Shown: positions 52,107 through 60,884 of the stretch, piece by piece
Layout of the letters: each line of letters starts with the position of its first letter
Position numbering within the stretch: the first letter of the stretch is position 1
NCBI GenBank assembly: GCA_001295865.1
Contig: LJHW01000022.1
Coordinates: 62,001-126,000, forward strand
Length of the DNA: 64,000 nucleotides
From: a beta proteobacterium AAP65
GTDB lineage: Bacteria; Pseudomonadota; Gammaproteobacteria; Burkholderiales; Burkholderiaceae_C
Direction: 5' to 3'
The notes under the pieces: model-generated
What the model saw: the letters and a program-made list of their open reading frames with translations, nothing else
Databases searched by the model: none
What the model was told of the DNA's origin: nothing
Made by a program: the position numbers and the translations under genes

Positions 52107-52993
52107 TTTTTGGCCGCCTCTTTTTCGCCGGCGTAGAACACCCAGTACTTCGAGCTCCAGAAGCTGATGCCCGCCAGTGCCGCCACCAGGGCGAACAGCA
52201 CCCAGCTCAGCGCCGCGCCATAACCCAGGTTGAAGTAGCGGAAGCTCTGGTCGTAGATGTAGAGCGCGAGCACGTAGGTGCTGGAGAGCGGCCCGCCTTC
52301 CGTCACCATGTAGGGCGCGTTGAACTCCTGGAAGGCGTGCACCATCTGCATGATCACGTTGAAGAAGATCACCGGCGTGATCAGCGGCACCGTGATGCGC
52401 CAGAACTGCTGCGTGCGGCTGGCGCCGTCGATCTCGGCCGCTTCATAAAGCGATTGCGGCACGTTCTGCAGCGCGGCCAGGAAGATGACCATGGCCGAGC
52501 CGAACTGCCACATGAAGAGCAGCACGATGGTCCACATCGAGTAGTGCTCGTCGGCCAGCCAGGCGATGGGTTCGATGCCGAACTGCCCCAGGATGCCGTT
52601 GACCAGCCCGTTGCGCGCGAACAGAAAGCGCCACAGCACCGCCGTGGCGATGCTGCCGCCCAGGATGCTGGGCAGGTAGAAGGCACTGCGGAAGAAGTTG
52701 ATGCCGCGCAGCTTGAAGTTCAGCACGTGCGCGACGAACAGCGCAAAGCCCACGCGGGCCGGCACCGCCAGCACCGCGAACCACAGCGTCACGCCCAGGC
52801 TCTTGGTGAAGAGCGGGTCCTCGGTGGCCAGTTCCTTGTAGTTCTGCAGGCCCACGTAAACCGGCGGGTCCATCACGTCGTACTGGGTGAAGCTCAGCGC
52901 GAAGCTCATCACGAAAGGGAAGAGCTTGAACAGCAGCACGCCCAGTACGAAGGGCAGCACAAAAAGAAAGCCTAGTCTCTTGTTCTCGTACAT
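52103..52993 (-). CDS. togM: Oligogalacturonide ABC transporter permease, TogM-like
   Basis: A 296-residue MalF-type permease starting MYENKRLGFLFVLPFVLGVLLFKLFPF. Six helices; EAA loop LYEAAEIDGASRTQQFWRITVPLITP. MDPPVYVGLQNY is a typical periplasmic segment. The ATG at 52993 removes a hydrophilic upstream extension that would run into kduD. It follows kduD by 37 bases. Confidence 0.92.
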   Translation of the reverse strand: MYENKRLGFLFVLPFVLGVLLFKLFPFVMSFALSFTQYDVMDPPVYVGLQNYKELATEDPLFTKSLGVTLWFAVLAVPARVGFALFVAHVLNFKLRGINFFRSAFYLPSILGGSIATAVLWRFLFARNGLVNGILGQFGIEPIAWLADEHYSMWTIVLLFMWQFGSAMVIFLAALQNVPQSLYEAAEIDGASRTQQFWRITVPLITPVIFFNVIMQMVHAFQEFNAPYMVTEGGPLSSTYVLALYIYDQSFRYFNLGYGAALSWVLFALVAALAGISFWSSKYWVFYAGEKEAAKK

Positions 52994-53030
52994 CTCACCG
53001 TGTCTCCGGCGGTGATGAAAGGGGCCGGTG

Positions 53031-53792
53031 TCAGCGCGCGAGCCAGCCGCCATCGACGGCGACGGTGTAGCCGTTGACGTAGTCCGAAGCTTGGGAAGCC
53101 AGGAAGACGACCGGCCCGGCCAGATCGTCAGGCACGCCCCAGCGGCCGGCGGGGATGCGCTCCAGGATGGACGCGTTGCGGCCTTCGTCCGCGCGCAGCG
53201 CGGCGGTGTTGTTGGTGGCCATGTAGCCCGGGGCGATGGCGTTGACGTTGATGCGGTGGCCGGCCCACTCGTTGGCCATCAGCCGGGTGATGCCCATCAC
53301 GCCGCTCTTGCTGGCCGTGTAGCTGGGCACGCGCACGCCGCCCTGGAAGCTGAGCATCGAGGCCACGTTGATGATCTTGCCGCCCGTGCCCTGGGCCAGG
53401 TACTGGCGCGCGGCGGCCTGGGCGAAGAAGAAGACCGACTTCAGGTTGATGTCGATGACATCGTCCCAGTCCTTCTCGCTGAACTTGATGGCGTCTTCGC
53501 GGCGGATGATGCCGGCGTTGTTCACCAGGATGTCCACGTGGCCGGCCAGCTCCAGCGCCTGTTTCATCAGGCCCTCGATGCAGTCGATGCTGCCGAGGTT
53601 GGCGCGCAGGTCCAGGAAGCGCCGGCCCAGGGCCTCGATCTGCGCCTGCGTCTCCGTGGGCGCGCTCACGTTCACGCCGACGATGTCAGCGCCCGCTTGC
53701 GCCAAAGCGCGCGCCATGCCTTGGCCCAGACCGGTGTCGCAGCCGGTGACGATGGCGACCTTGCCGCCGAGTTGGAATTGCTGAAGGATCAT
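53031..53792 (-). CDS. kduD: 2-dehydro-3-deoxy-D-gluconate 5-dehydrogenase KduD
   Basis: A 253-residue short-chain dehydrogenase reducing 2,5-diketo-3-deoxygluconate to 2-keto-3-deoxygluconate in the cytoplasm. NAD(P) motif TGCDTGLGQG, NNAGIIRR, the catalytic Ser in VASMLSFQGG and YTASK are present; NECNAIAPGY-type region reads NVNAIAPGYMATNNT. The final DGGWLAR is exactly as in KduD. Start ATG at 53792 gives the standard 253 residues. It is the first gene of the minus-strand pectin operon. Confidence 0.95.
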   Translation of the reverse strand: MILQQFQLGGKVAIVTGCDTGLGQGMARALAQAGADIVGVNVSAPTETQAQIEALGRRFLDLRANLGSIDCIEGLMKQALELAGHVDILVNNAGIIRREDAIKFSEKDWDDVIDINLKSVFFFAQAAARQYLAQGTGGKIINVASMLSFQGGVRVPSYTASKSGVMGITRLMANEWAGHRINVNAIAPGYMATNNTAALRADEGRNASILERIPAGRWGVPDDLAGPVVFLASQASDYVNGYTVAVDGGWLAR

Positions 53793-53974
53793 TTTCAAGG
53801 GCACCGTTTGAGAAGTGGGGGCGCATGCGCGCAGGGTGGGCAAGGCGTCGGGGCGCGAGCCTAAACCAGCTTCCGCCTTGTCCAAAATCATGGTTTCTAA
53901 TTAGTGAACCGGCGTTTCTTTTTTATTGTGCCATTGCTACAGTCCTTCCGAATCGATGTCCCGGAGACTGCTGC
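53793..53974. promoter_or_regulatory. Divergent control region of the pectin locus (kduD/kdgF)
   Basis: This 182-base gap carries the start signals for both arms of the locus and is the most AT-rich part of the window. It holds an imperfect palindrome GGTTTCTAATTAGTGAACC (53892-53910) with the perfect core CTAATTAG, then GGCGTTTC (53911-53918) and TTTTTTAT. GTTTC words match those before kdgR. TACAGT at 53938-53943 could be the -10 box for kdgF. A KdgR operator here is likely but not proven. Confidence 0.55.
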
Positions 53975-54307
53975 ATGAACCCCTACTTCCTCGAAGCCGA
54001 GACGCCCTGGACCGACCTGGGCGGTGGCATCCGCCGCAAGATCATTGGTCACACGCCCGGCCTGATGAGCGTGCTGGTGCAGTTCGACCAGGGTGCCGTG
54101 GGCACGCCCCACGCGCACGACGAGTACGACCAGATCGCCTACGTGGTGAGCGGCTCTTTCGAGGCCGATGTCGCCGGCGTCAAGCGCGTGCTGCACCCGG
54201 GTGACGCCTTCATCGCCCCGCGCACCCACCTGCACGGTGTGGTGGCGCTGGAGCCGAACAGCACCCTGCTCGACCAGTTCACCCCCCGCCGCGAGGACTA
54301 CCTCTAG
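53975..54307 (+). CDS. kdgF: Pectin degradation protein KdgF (cupin)
   Basis: A 110-residue single-domain cupin. Metal ligands are visible in TPHAHDEYDQIAYVVSG and in the second motif HLHGVVALEP. KdgF converts the 4,5-unsaturated galacturonate released by lyases to its linear ketone form, 5-keto-4-deoxyuronate, and it is known to speed up oligogalacturonide use. Length and the final FTPRREDYL fit the family. GGAG lies upstream of the ATG at 53975. It opens the plus-strand arm. Confidence 0.93.
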   Translation: MNPYFLEAETPWTDLGGGIRRKIIGHTPGLMSVLVQFDQGAVGTPHAHDEYDQIAYVVSGSFEADVAGVKRVLHPGDAFIAPRTHLHGVVALEPNSTLLDQFTPRREDYL

Positions 54308-54416
54308 CCCCTCAGGCCGCTGCCATCCCGGCCGGCGTGCACTGCAGCGCCCGGCCCTGACTCAGCCACAAGAGGCGACCTGCATGCGCCCGGCCCCACC
54401 CGACGGAGACAAGACC

Positions 54417-57407
54417 ATGACCCAGCGCCGCTCGCGCTTGCAAAGCCCCACCCCCGCCCAGCGCGCCCCGCGCGCCTGGCAACTCACGGCCGTGGCCGGT
54501 GCCCTCGTGGCGCTGGCGGCTTCGGCCCAGGCCCAGACCCCGGCGGCCCCTGCCGCCGGCGCGGCCCCGGCCAATGCGCAACCCCAGCGCATCGAGGTCA
54601 CCGGGTTCCGCGGCTCGCTGGAAAGCGCGCTGAACAAGAAGCGTGAAGACACCGGCATCGTCGACGTCATCCGCGCCGAAGACATCGCCAAGTTCCCCGA
54701 CACCAACCTGGCCGAGAGCCTGCAGCGCATTCCCGGCGTGGTGATCGACCGCGACGCTGGCGAAGGCCGCAACATCACCGTGCGCGGCCTGGGCTCTGAC
54801 TTCACCCGCGTGCGCATCAACGGCATCGAGGCCCTGGCCACCACCGGCGGCACCGACAGCAGCGGCGGCGCCAATCGCTCGCGCGGCTTCGACTTCAACG
54901 TGTTTGCGGCCGAGCTCTTCAACAGCATCACGGTGCGCAAGAGCGCCTCGGCCGATGTCGAAGAAGGCTCGCTGGGCGCCACCGTCGACCTGCAGGCTTC
55001 GCGTCCCTTCGACTTCAAGAAGCGCACCTTCAGCGTTTCGGTCAAGGGCCGCTACAACGACGTCGGCCGCAAGACCGACCCGCGCGTGGCCTTCCTGGCC
55101 ACCGACACCTTCTTCGACCGCAAGCTCGGCGTGCTGGTCTCCGGCGCCTACAGCAAACGCAACCTGCTCGAAGAAGGCTTCAGCACCGTGCGCTGGGACA
55201 ACGGCGCCAGCTCGGGCGGCTGGTGCGCCCCCACCGGCGTGACACCGGCCAACCCGACCAACAGCACCGCCACCACCTGCGGTCCGGCCGCGCAGGGCGT
55301 GCCGCGCATCACCGGCACCCCCGAAACCATCGACGCCTACAACACGGCGCGCAGCACCAGCAACTTCCACCCGCGCCTGCCGCGCTACGGCCGCCTGACG
55401 CACGAACAAGACCGCCTGGGCCTCACGGCTTCGCTGCAGTTCAAGCCCGCCGAAGGCACGCTGCTGTCGCTGGACATGCTCTACAGCAAGCTCGAAGCCA
55501 CGCGCCAGGAAGACTTCCTGCAGGCCATCAGCTTCAGCCGCAGCGCCACGCAAGGCGGCAAGCCGCAGACCAGCGTGCTGGAAGCGCAGTACGCGGCCAA
55601 CGGCGCGCTGCAGTACGGCCGCTACAACGGCGTGGACATCCGTGCCGAGTCGCGTTTCGACGAACTCAGCACCACCTTCAGCCAGCCCAGCCTGTCCATC
55701 CAGCAAGACATCGGTGACAGCATCCGCCTGTTCGGCCGCGTGGGTCGCGCCGAAAGCAAGTTCCGCAACCCGGTGCAGACCACCACCACGCTGGACGCGC
55801 TGAACGTCAACGGCTACGCCATCGACTTCCGCGGCAACGACCGCCTGCCCAGCATCACCTACCCCATCGATGTCTCGCAGCCTGGCGCCCTGGGTCTGGT
55901 GACGGTGCCGCAGGTGGCCAGCGGCACGCAGCCCAACACCATCCCCAACACCACCAGCAGCGAGATCCGCATCCGCCCGCAGGGGGCCAACAACATCAAC
56001 GACGTGGCCTCGTTCAGCGGTGAATGGGAAGCCCTGCCCGGCAACCTGACGCTGAAGGCCGGCCTGGACTACAAGCGCTACACCTTCGACACCTACGAGT
56101 TCCGCCGCGTCAACCAGAGCGACACCATCTTCGCGCCGCCTGCGGGCACCAGCATCGCCAGCCTGACCACCAGCGTCACCGGCTTCGGCCGCGGCCTGGG
56201 CCTGCCGGCCGGCACGCCGACCAGCTGGGTCATCCCCAACCTGAACGCCATCGCCGCGACCTACGACATCTATTGCAACTGCCTGAAGAGCGGCCCGGCC
56301 GGCGGCCCTGGCGACTTCACGCTCTCGTCCATCACCAACGGCAACGCGCGCGGCAACAACCGCAAGGTGGTGGAAACCGACCAGGGCGGTTTCCTGATGG
56401 CCGACTTCAGCCTCAAGCTGGGTGGCATGCCCATCCGCGGCAACGCCGGTGTGCGTGTGGTGCAGACCGAGCAGGCGGCCACCGGCTACCAGGCCGGCGG
56501 CGGTGGCACCGAGGTGACGGTGACGCAGACCTACACCGACACCCTGCCCAGCATCAACCTGGCGGCCAACGTCACCAAGGACATCATCCTGCGTGTGGCT
56601 GCGGCCAAGGTGATGGCGCGCCCGCAGCTGGGCAACCTGAACCCCGGGGGCTCCATCAGCACCACCGGCACGCTCAGCGTGACCAGCGGCAACCCACGGC
56701 TCCAGCCCTTCCGTGCCACCACGCTGGATCTCAGCGCCGAGTGGTACCTGGGCCGCCAGACTTTCCTGGGTATCGGCCTGTTCCACAAGGACATCAGCAC
56801 CTACATCCAGAGCCTGCGCACCAACGTCCCGTACAACCAGACGGGCCTGCCGCTGTCGCTGCTGCCGGCGAACTTCAACGGCGAAGAGGTCTTCCAGGTC
56901 ACCACCCCCATCAACACCGATGGCGGCAAGCTCTCGGGCTTCGAGATCAACTGGCAGCAGCCTTTCACCTTCTTGCCGGGCGCGCTCAGCAACTTCGGTC
57001 TGCTGGTGAACTACACGCAGGTCAAGAGCAAGATCGACTACAAGGTCTCGCCCACCAGTACTTCGGTCATCCGCGACGACCTGCTGAACCTCTCGCCCAA
57101 GAGCTGGAACATGACGCTGTACTACGACGACGGCACCTTCAGCGCGCGTGTCTCGGCGGCCAACCGCTCGGGCTTCCTGACGCGCGTGCCGGGGCAGAAC
57201 AACAACGACGTGGAAGGCAAAAACGCCAGCACCAACGTCGACGCCTCGATCTCGTACAAGCTCTCCGAGCAGCTGGACATCACGCTGGAAGGCGTGAACC
57301 TCACCAACGAGGCCAACGACCAGTTCATCAGCCGTGCGCGCAACAGCTCGGTGGTCTATCACAAGACCGGCCGCGAGTACCTGCTCGGCATGCGCTACAA
57401 GTTCTGA
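54417..57407 (+). CDS. TonB-dependent outer-membrane receptor, probably for oligogalacturonides
   Basis: A 996-residue receptor with signal peptide ending ASAQA-QTPA. The plug domain (about 60-190) starts RIEVTGFRGSLESALNKKRE and includes DTNLAESLQRIPGVVIDRDAGEGRNITVRGLG. The large beta-barrel follows and ends GREYLLGMRYKF with terminal Phe, as outer-membrane proteins do. This branch of receptors takes up plant oligosaccharides in Xanthomonas and Caulobacter. No KdgM porin is in the locus, so this is the likely outer-membrane gate. The ATG at 54417 has GGAG 8 bases upstream; an ATG at 54384 is less well placed. Confidence 0.92.
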   Translation: MTQRRSRLQSPTPAQRAPRAWQLTAVAGALVALAASAQAQTPAAPAAGAAPANAQPQRIEVTGFRGSLESALNKKREDTGIVDVIRAEDIAKFPDTNLAESLQRIPGVVIDRDAGEGRNITVRGLGSDFTRVRINGIEALATTGGTDSSGGANRSRGFDFNVFAAELFNSITVRKSASADVEEGSLGATVDLQASRPFDFKKRTFSVSVKGRYNDVGRKTDPRVAFLATDTFFDRKLGVLVSGAYSKRNLLEEGFSTVRWDNGASSGGWCAPTGVTPANPTNSTATTCGPAAQGVPRITGTPETIDAYNTARSTSNFHPRLPRYGRLTHEQDRLGLTASLQFKPAEGTLLSLDMLYSKLEATRQEDFLQAISFSRSATQGGKPQTSVLEAQYAANGALQYGRYNGVDIRAESRFDELSTTFSQPSLSIQQDIGDSIRLFGRVGRAESKFRNPVQTTTTLDALNVNGYAIDFRGNDRLPSITYPIDVSQPGALGLVTVPQVASGTQPNTIPNTTSSEIRIRPQGANNINDVASFSGEWEALPGNLTLKAGLDYKRYTFDTYEFRRVNQSDTIFAPPAGTSIASLTTSVTGFGRGLGLPAGTPTSWVIPNLNAIAATYDIYCNCLKSGPAGGPGDFTLSSITNGNARGNNRKVVETDQGGFLMADFSLKLGGMPIRGNAGVRVVQTEQAATGYQAGGGGTEVTVTQTYTDTLPSINLAANVTKDIILRVAAAKVMARPQLGNLNPGGSISTTGTLSVTSGNPRLQPFRATTLDLSAEWYLGRQTFLGIGLFHKDISTYIQSLRTNVPYNQTGLPLSLLPANFNGEEVFQVTTPINTDGGKLSGFEINWQQPFTFLPGALSNFGLLVNYTQVKSKIDYKVSPTSTSVIRDDLLNLSPKSWNMTLYYDDGTFSARVSAANRSGFLTRVPGQNNNDVEGKNASTNVDASISYKLSEQLDITLEGVNLTNEANDQFISRARNSSVVYHKTGREYLLGMRYKF

Positions 57408-57421
57408 AGGAAGGCCAGACC

Positions 57422-58033
57422 ATGAACCGCACCCTGAACCGTGTGCGGCTCGCGGGTTTGCTGGCGGCCACCCTGGCCGCCGGCAGCCTGCAGGCCGCGC
57501 CTTTGAGCCTGAGTGGCAGCAGCGTCCATGCCACGGCCACCTTGAACGGCGGCGCGCTGGTGCTGCTGAGCAACGACAACCTCTACAGCGCCGGCGGCCC
57601 GGCCCTGGTGGTCGACCCCGACTTCGAGTTCATCACAGGCGACGGCGACGTCTCGGTGGACCCGTCGCTGCAGATCGACTTCAGCACGGGCGGGCTGCTG
57701 AGCTTCTTCGACAACACCGGGCTGGGCACACCCAGCGGCGACTACAGCTTCAGCTTCGTCTTCACCGGCCTGGCCGGTGCGCTGGGCGGCGTGGAGCTCG
57801 ACCTCTCGCTGCTCACCGCAGGCAGCGTGACGGCCACCGTCACCGCGCCCGACACGGTGCAGTTCACGCTCAACGGCGTGAGCTTTGCGAATGCCTACGA
57901 CAGCTTCAGCGCCCAGCTGAACGCCGCCCCGCAGGCCGCCGTGTCGCTGCCCGGAACGCTGGCGCTGGCCGGGCTGGCGCTGGCGCTGATGGCCCCATTG
58001 GCAGCCCCCGTGCGCCGCCGCCAGGAGGTCTGA
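57422..58033 (+). CDS. Exported protein with degenerate PEP-CTERM-like tail
   Basis: A 203-residue protein with signal peptide ending GSLQA-APLS. The body is Ser/Gly/Asp-rich and beta-like (FEFITGDGDVSVDPSLQIDF, YSFSFVFTGLAG). The tail VSLPGTLALAGLALALMAPL then RRRQEV has the layout of a PEP-CTERM signal, a hydrophobic helix followed by arginines, but VSLPGT replaces VPEPGT. It sits 14 bases after the receptor and 1 base before the lyase-esterase fusion. It may be a surface partner of the pectin enzymes; function unknown. Confidence 0.75.
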   Translation: MNRTLNRVRLAGLLAATLAAGSLQAAPLSLSGSSVHATATLNGGALVLLSNDNLYSAGGPALVVDPDFEFITGDGDVSVDPSLQIDFSTGGLLSFFDNTGLGTPSGDYSFSFVFTGLAGALGGVELDLSLLTAGSVTATVTAPDTVQFTLNGVSFANAYDSFSAQLNAAPQAAVSLPGTLALAGLALALMAPLAAPVRRRQEV

Positions 58034-58034
58034 C

Positions 58035-60878
58035 ATGCGTACTTTCTTCACCGGCACCGCGGGTGCCGCGGCCACGCTCGCCCTCACGTTGACGCTGGCC
58101 CTGTCAGCGGCCCACGCGCAAACCGACCCCGCCCGCCAGCAAGCCCCCGCCGACGGCTGGGCCGCGCTGGCCGGTGGCACGCGCGGCGGTGCCAACGCCG
58201 ACGCCGCGCAGATCTACACCGTGGCCAACCGCCTGCAGCTGCTGGCGGCGCTGGAAGACGGCGCCGGGCTGCCCAAGATCGTGAAGGTGGTCGGCGCCAT
58301 CGACATGAGCGAAGGCCAGCCCTACAGCAGCCGCGCCGACCAGGCCAACCGCGGCAACGTGCGCCTGCCCAGCCACACCACGCTCATCGGCGCCGGGCCG
58401 GGCGCGGGTTTTGTCAACGCGCAGATCCTGATCAGCGGTGTTTCGCAGGTCATCGTGCGCAACCTGAAGATCGTGGCGCCCTGCGACGTGGCGCCGGTCT
58501 TCGACCCCACCGATGGCGCCAACGGCGCCTGGAACGCGGCCTTCGACGCCATTTCGGTGGTCGCCAGCGACCACGTCTGGATCGACCGCAACACCCTCAC
58601 CGACGTGCCTGTCACCGACGACACGCTGCCGGTCGTGAACGGGCAGGTGCGGCAGTGCCACGACGGCGCCATCGACATCACGCAGGCCAGCGACCACGTC
58701 ACCGTCTCGTACAACGTGGTCGAGATGCACAACAAGACCATGCTGATCGGCGGCAGCGACAGCAACACCGGCGACGCCGGCCGGCTGCGCGTGACGGTGG
58801 CCAACAACGTCTTCCGCGACGTGGTGCAGCGCGCGCCGCGTGTGCGCTACGGCCAGGTGCACCTGTTCAACAACCTGCACCTGGGCAGCCGCACGGCACA
58901 GCCCTACCCGCACAGCTACAGCGTGGGCGTGGGCAAGGCGGCCAAGGTCATCAGCACGGCCAACGTGCACACCATCACCGGCGCGGCGCCGGGCTGCGCC
59001 AGCGTGGTGAGCGCCACCACGCCCGATGCCGACAGCCGTTTTGCCGACAGCGGCAGCACCCTCAACGGCGCACCGCTGGGCGCCTGCGCCTTTGGCACCG
59101 ACGTGGGCTGGAGCGTGCCCTATGCCTTCCGTGCGCGGCCCGCGCACCTGGTGCGCGCCCACGTGCTGGCCACGGCCGGCGCGGGCAAGTTCAGCACCGC
59201 CATCAGCGGCACCGGCAACCAGGGCACACCACCGGGCACACGCGCGCCGGCGGTCGGCGAGATGGCGGCGCACACCGACACGCGCCTGAGCCTGGCCTTC
59301 GACAGCGTGCCCACGATCGGCAGCAGCGGTTTCATCACCGTGCGCCGCGCCAGCGATGGCGTGGTGGTCGACACCATCGACATCAGCAGCGCGCCTTCCA
59401 CCGGCGAGACGCAGACGGCGATACCGCGCACGAACATGGAGATCGACGCCATCGGTTTCGGTGTGGCGGGCGATTCGACGGCGCGCGGGCGTTGGGTCTG
59501 GTACCGGCCCCTGCGTGTGCTGGGCAACCGGGTCGAGATCCAACTGCACGACGGCAAGCTCGCGCATGGCACGACCTACACCGTGAGCATCGACCCCGGC
59601 GTGATCAACGGCACGCTCTTCGGCCAGGCCTTCAACGGCATCGGCGTGAATGACGGCTGGACCTTCACCACCCGCGCCGCGCCGGCCAGTTACACGAACC
59701 TCACGGTCGACGACACCGGCAGCACGGCCGATTTCCGCAGCCTGCAGGGGGCGCTGAACTGGGTGATGCGGCATTGCTCGCAAAGCAGCGCCAACAACAG
59801 CTTCGGCTGCAACACGCTGGCCACACCCAAGCTCATCACCGTGGCCAATGGGCGTTACCGTGAGTTCAACCAGCTGCGCAACGTGCGCAACCTCACCATC
59901 CGCGGTGAAAGCCGCGATGGTGTGGTGATCGGCGAGGTGAACTTCGAGAGCTTCAACAGTGGCAGCGGCACCTCGGCCGCCAGCGCCGGCACCAACTACA
60001 CCACCGGTGGCCGCGTGATCGGCCGGCGCATCCTCGGCGGCGGGCGGGCTTCGCTGCTGGTCGAGAGCTGCGACCTGCTGAGCCTGGAGAACTTCACGCT
60101 CATCAACCCGCACCCGCGTGTCAGCACCTACGACAACCAGGCCGAGGCCATCTACTTCAACACCAGCGGCACGGCAGCGGCGGGGCGCCTGGTGGCCAAG
60201 CAGATGAATTTCCTGAGCCAGCAAGACACGCTGCAGCTCAAGGGTTATGTCTGGGTCTACCAGTCGCTGGTGGAAGGCAACGTCGACTTCATCTGGGGCG
60301 GCCCGATGGCGGTGCTGTTCGAAGACAGCGAGATCCGCTCGGTGCGCGACACCTCCAGCAGTTCGCCCGGCTACATCTTGCAGGCCCGGGCGATTGCGGG
60401 TGACAAGGGCTTTGTCTTCCTCAACAGCCGCCTCACGGCCGGCCCCGGGGTGACGGCGGCCTACCTGGCGCGCAGCGGCGGCACCACCAGCAGCACCTAC
60501 GTCGACAACATCGCCTTCATCAACACGCGCATCGGGCCGCACATCCTGCCCGTGGGCTGGTGCGTGGGCACCGGCACCAGCAAGACGGGCACCGGCACCG
60601 GCAACTGCGGCACCAACCCGCCGCCCTGGGCCGGCACCACCACCGGCGCCGCCACCGACGCCGCCGGCTGGCGCGAAGCGGGCAGCATGGACCTCGACGG
60701 CGCTTTGTTGGACGTGAGCGCCCGCCTGGGCAGCGCCACCGTCAACGTCGGCGGCGTGCCGCGCAGCGTGTTGCTGGCCAAGCAGCTCGACAGCACCGCC
60801 GGCCTGACAACACGCGCCGAGGTGTTTGCCAACAGCACCGCCGGCGGCCTGCCCGCGGGCTGGAACCCCGCGCCGTGA
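58035..60878 (+). CDS. Pectate lyase (PL1) - Ig-like - pectin methylesterase (CE8) fusion
   Basis: A 947-residue exported enzyme with signal peptide ending AAHA-QTDP. Residues about 40-370 are PL1: GWAALAGGTRGG, CHDGAIDITQASDHVTVSYN, HNKTMLIGGSD and QRAPRVRYGQVHLFNN. About 400-548 resemble an SbsA/Big_5 Ig-like domain (RLSLAFDSVPTIGSSGFITV, YTVSIDPGVING). About 553-945 are CE8: LTVDDTGSTADFRSLQGAL, QQDTLQLKG (Asp731) and GNVDFIWGG (Asp751); the usual LGR.W arginine appears as LARSGG (Arg813). It combines the same activities as the other fusion but in reverse order and with a spacer domain. One base separates it from the gene before. Confidence 0.93.
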   Translation: MRTFFTGTAGAAATLALTLTLALSAAHAQTDPARQQAPADGWAALAGGTRGGANADAAQIYTVANRLQLLAALEDGAGLPKIVKVVGAIDMSEGQPYSSRADQANRGNVRLPSHTTLIGAGPGAGFVNAQILISGVSQVIVRNLKIVAPCDVAPVFDPTDGANGAWNAAFDAISVVASDHVWIDRNTLTDVPVTDDTLPVVNGQVRQCHDGAIDITQASDHVTVSYNVVEMHNKTMLIGGSDSNTGDAGRLRVTVANNVFRDVVQRAPRVRYGQVHLFNNLHLGSRTAQPYPHSYSVGVGKAAKVISTANVHTITGAAPGCASVVSATTPDADSRFADSGSTLNGAPLGACAFGTDVGWSVPYAFRARPAHLVRAHVLATAGAGKFSTAISGTGNQGTPPGTRAPAVGEMAAHTDTRLSLAFDSVPTIGSSGFITVRRASDGVVVDTIDISSAPSTGETQTAIPRTNMEIDAIGFGVAGDSTARGRWVWYRPLRVLGNRVEIQLHDGKLAHGTTYTVSIDPGVINGTLFGQAFNGIGVNDGWTFTTRAAPASYTNLTVDDTGSTADFRSLQGALNWVMRHCSQSSANNSFGCNTLATPKLITVANGRYREFNQLRNVRNLTIRGESRDGVVIGEVNFESFNSGSGTSAASAGTNYTTGGRVIGRRILGGGRASLLVESCDLLSLENFTLINPHPRVSTYDNQAEAIYFNTSGTAAAGRLVAKQMNFLSQQDTLQLKGYVWVYQSLVEGNVDFIWGGPMAVLFEDSEIRSVRDTSSSSPGYILQARAIAGDKGFVFLNSRLTAGPGVTAAYLARSGGTTSSTYVDNIAFINTRIGPHILPVGWCVGTGTSKTGTGTGNCGTNPPPWAGTTTGAATDAAGWREAGSMDLDGALLDVSARLGSATVNVGGVPRSVLLAKQLDSTAGLTTRAEVFANSTAGGLPAGWNPAP

Positions 60879-60884
60879 GCGGCC

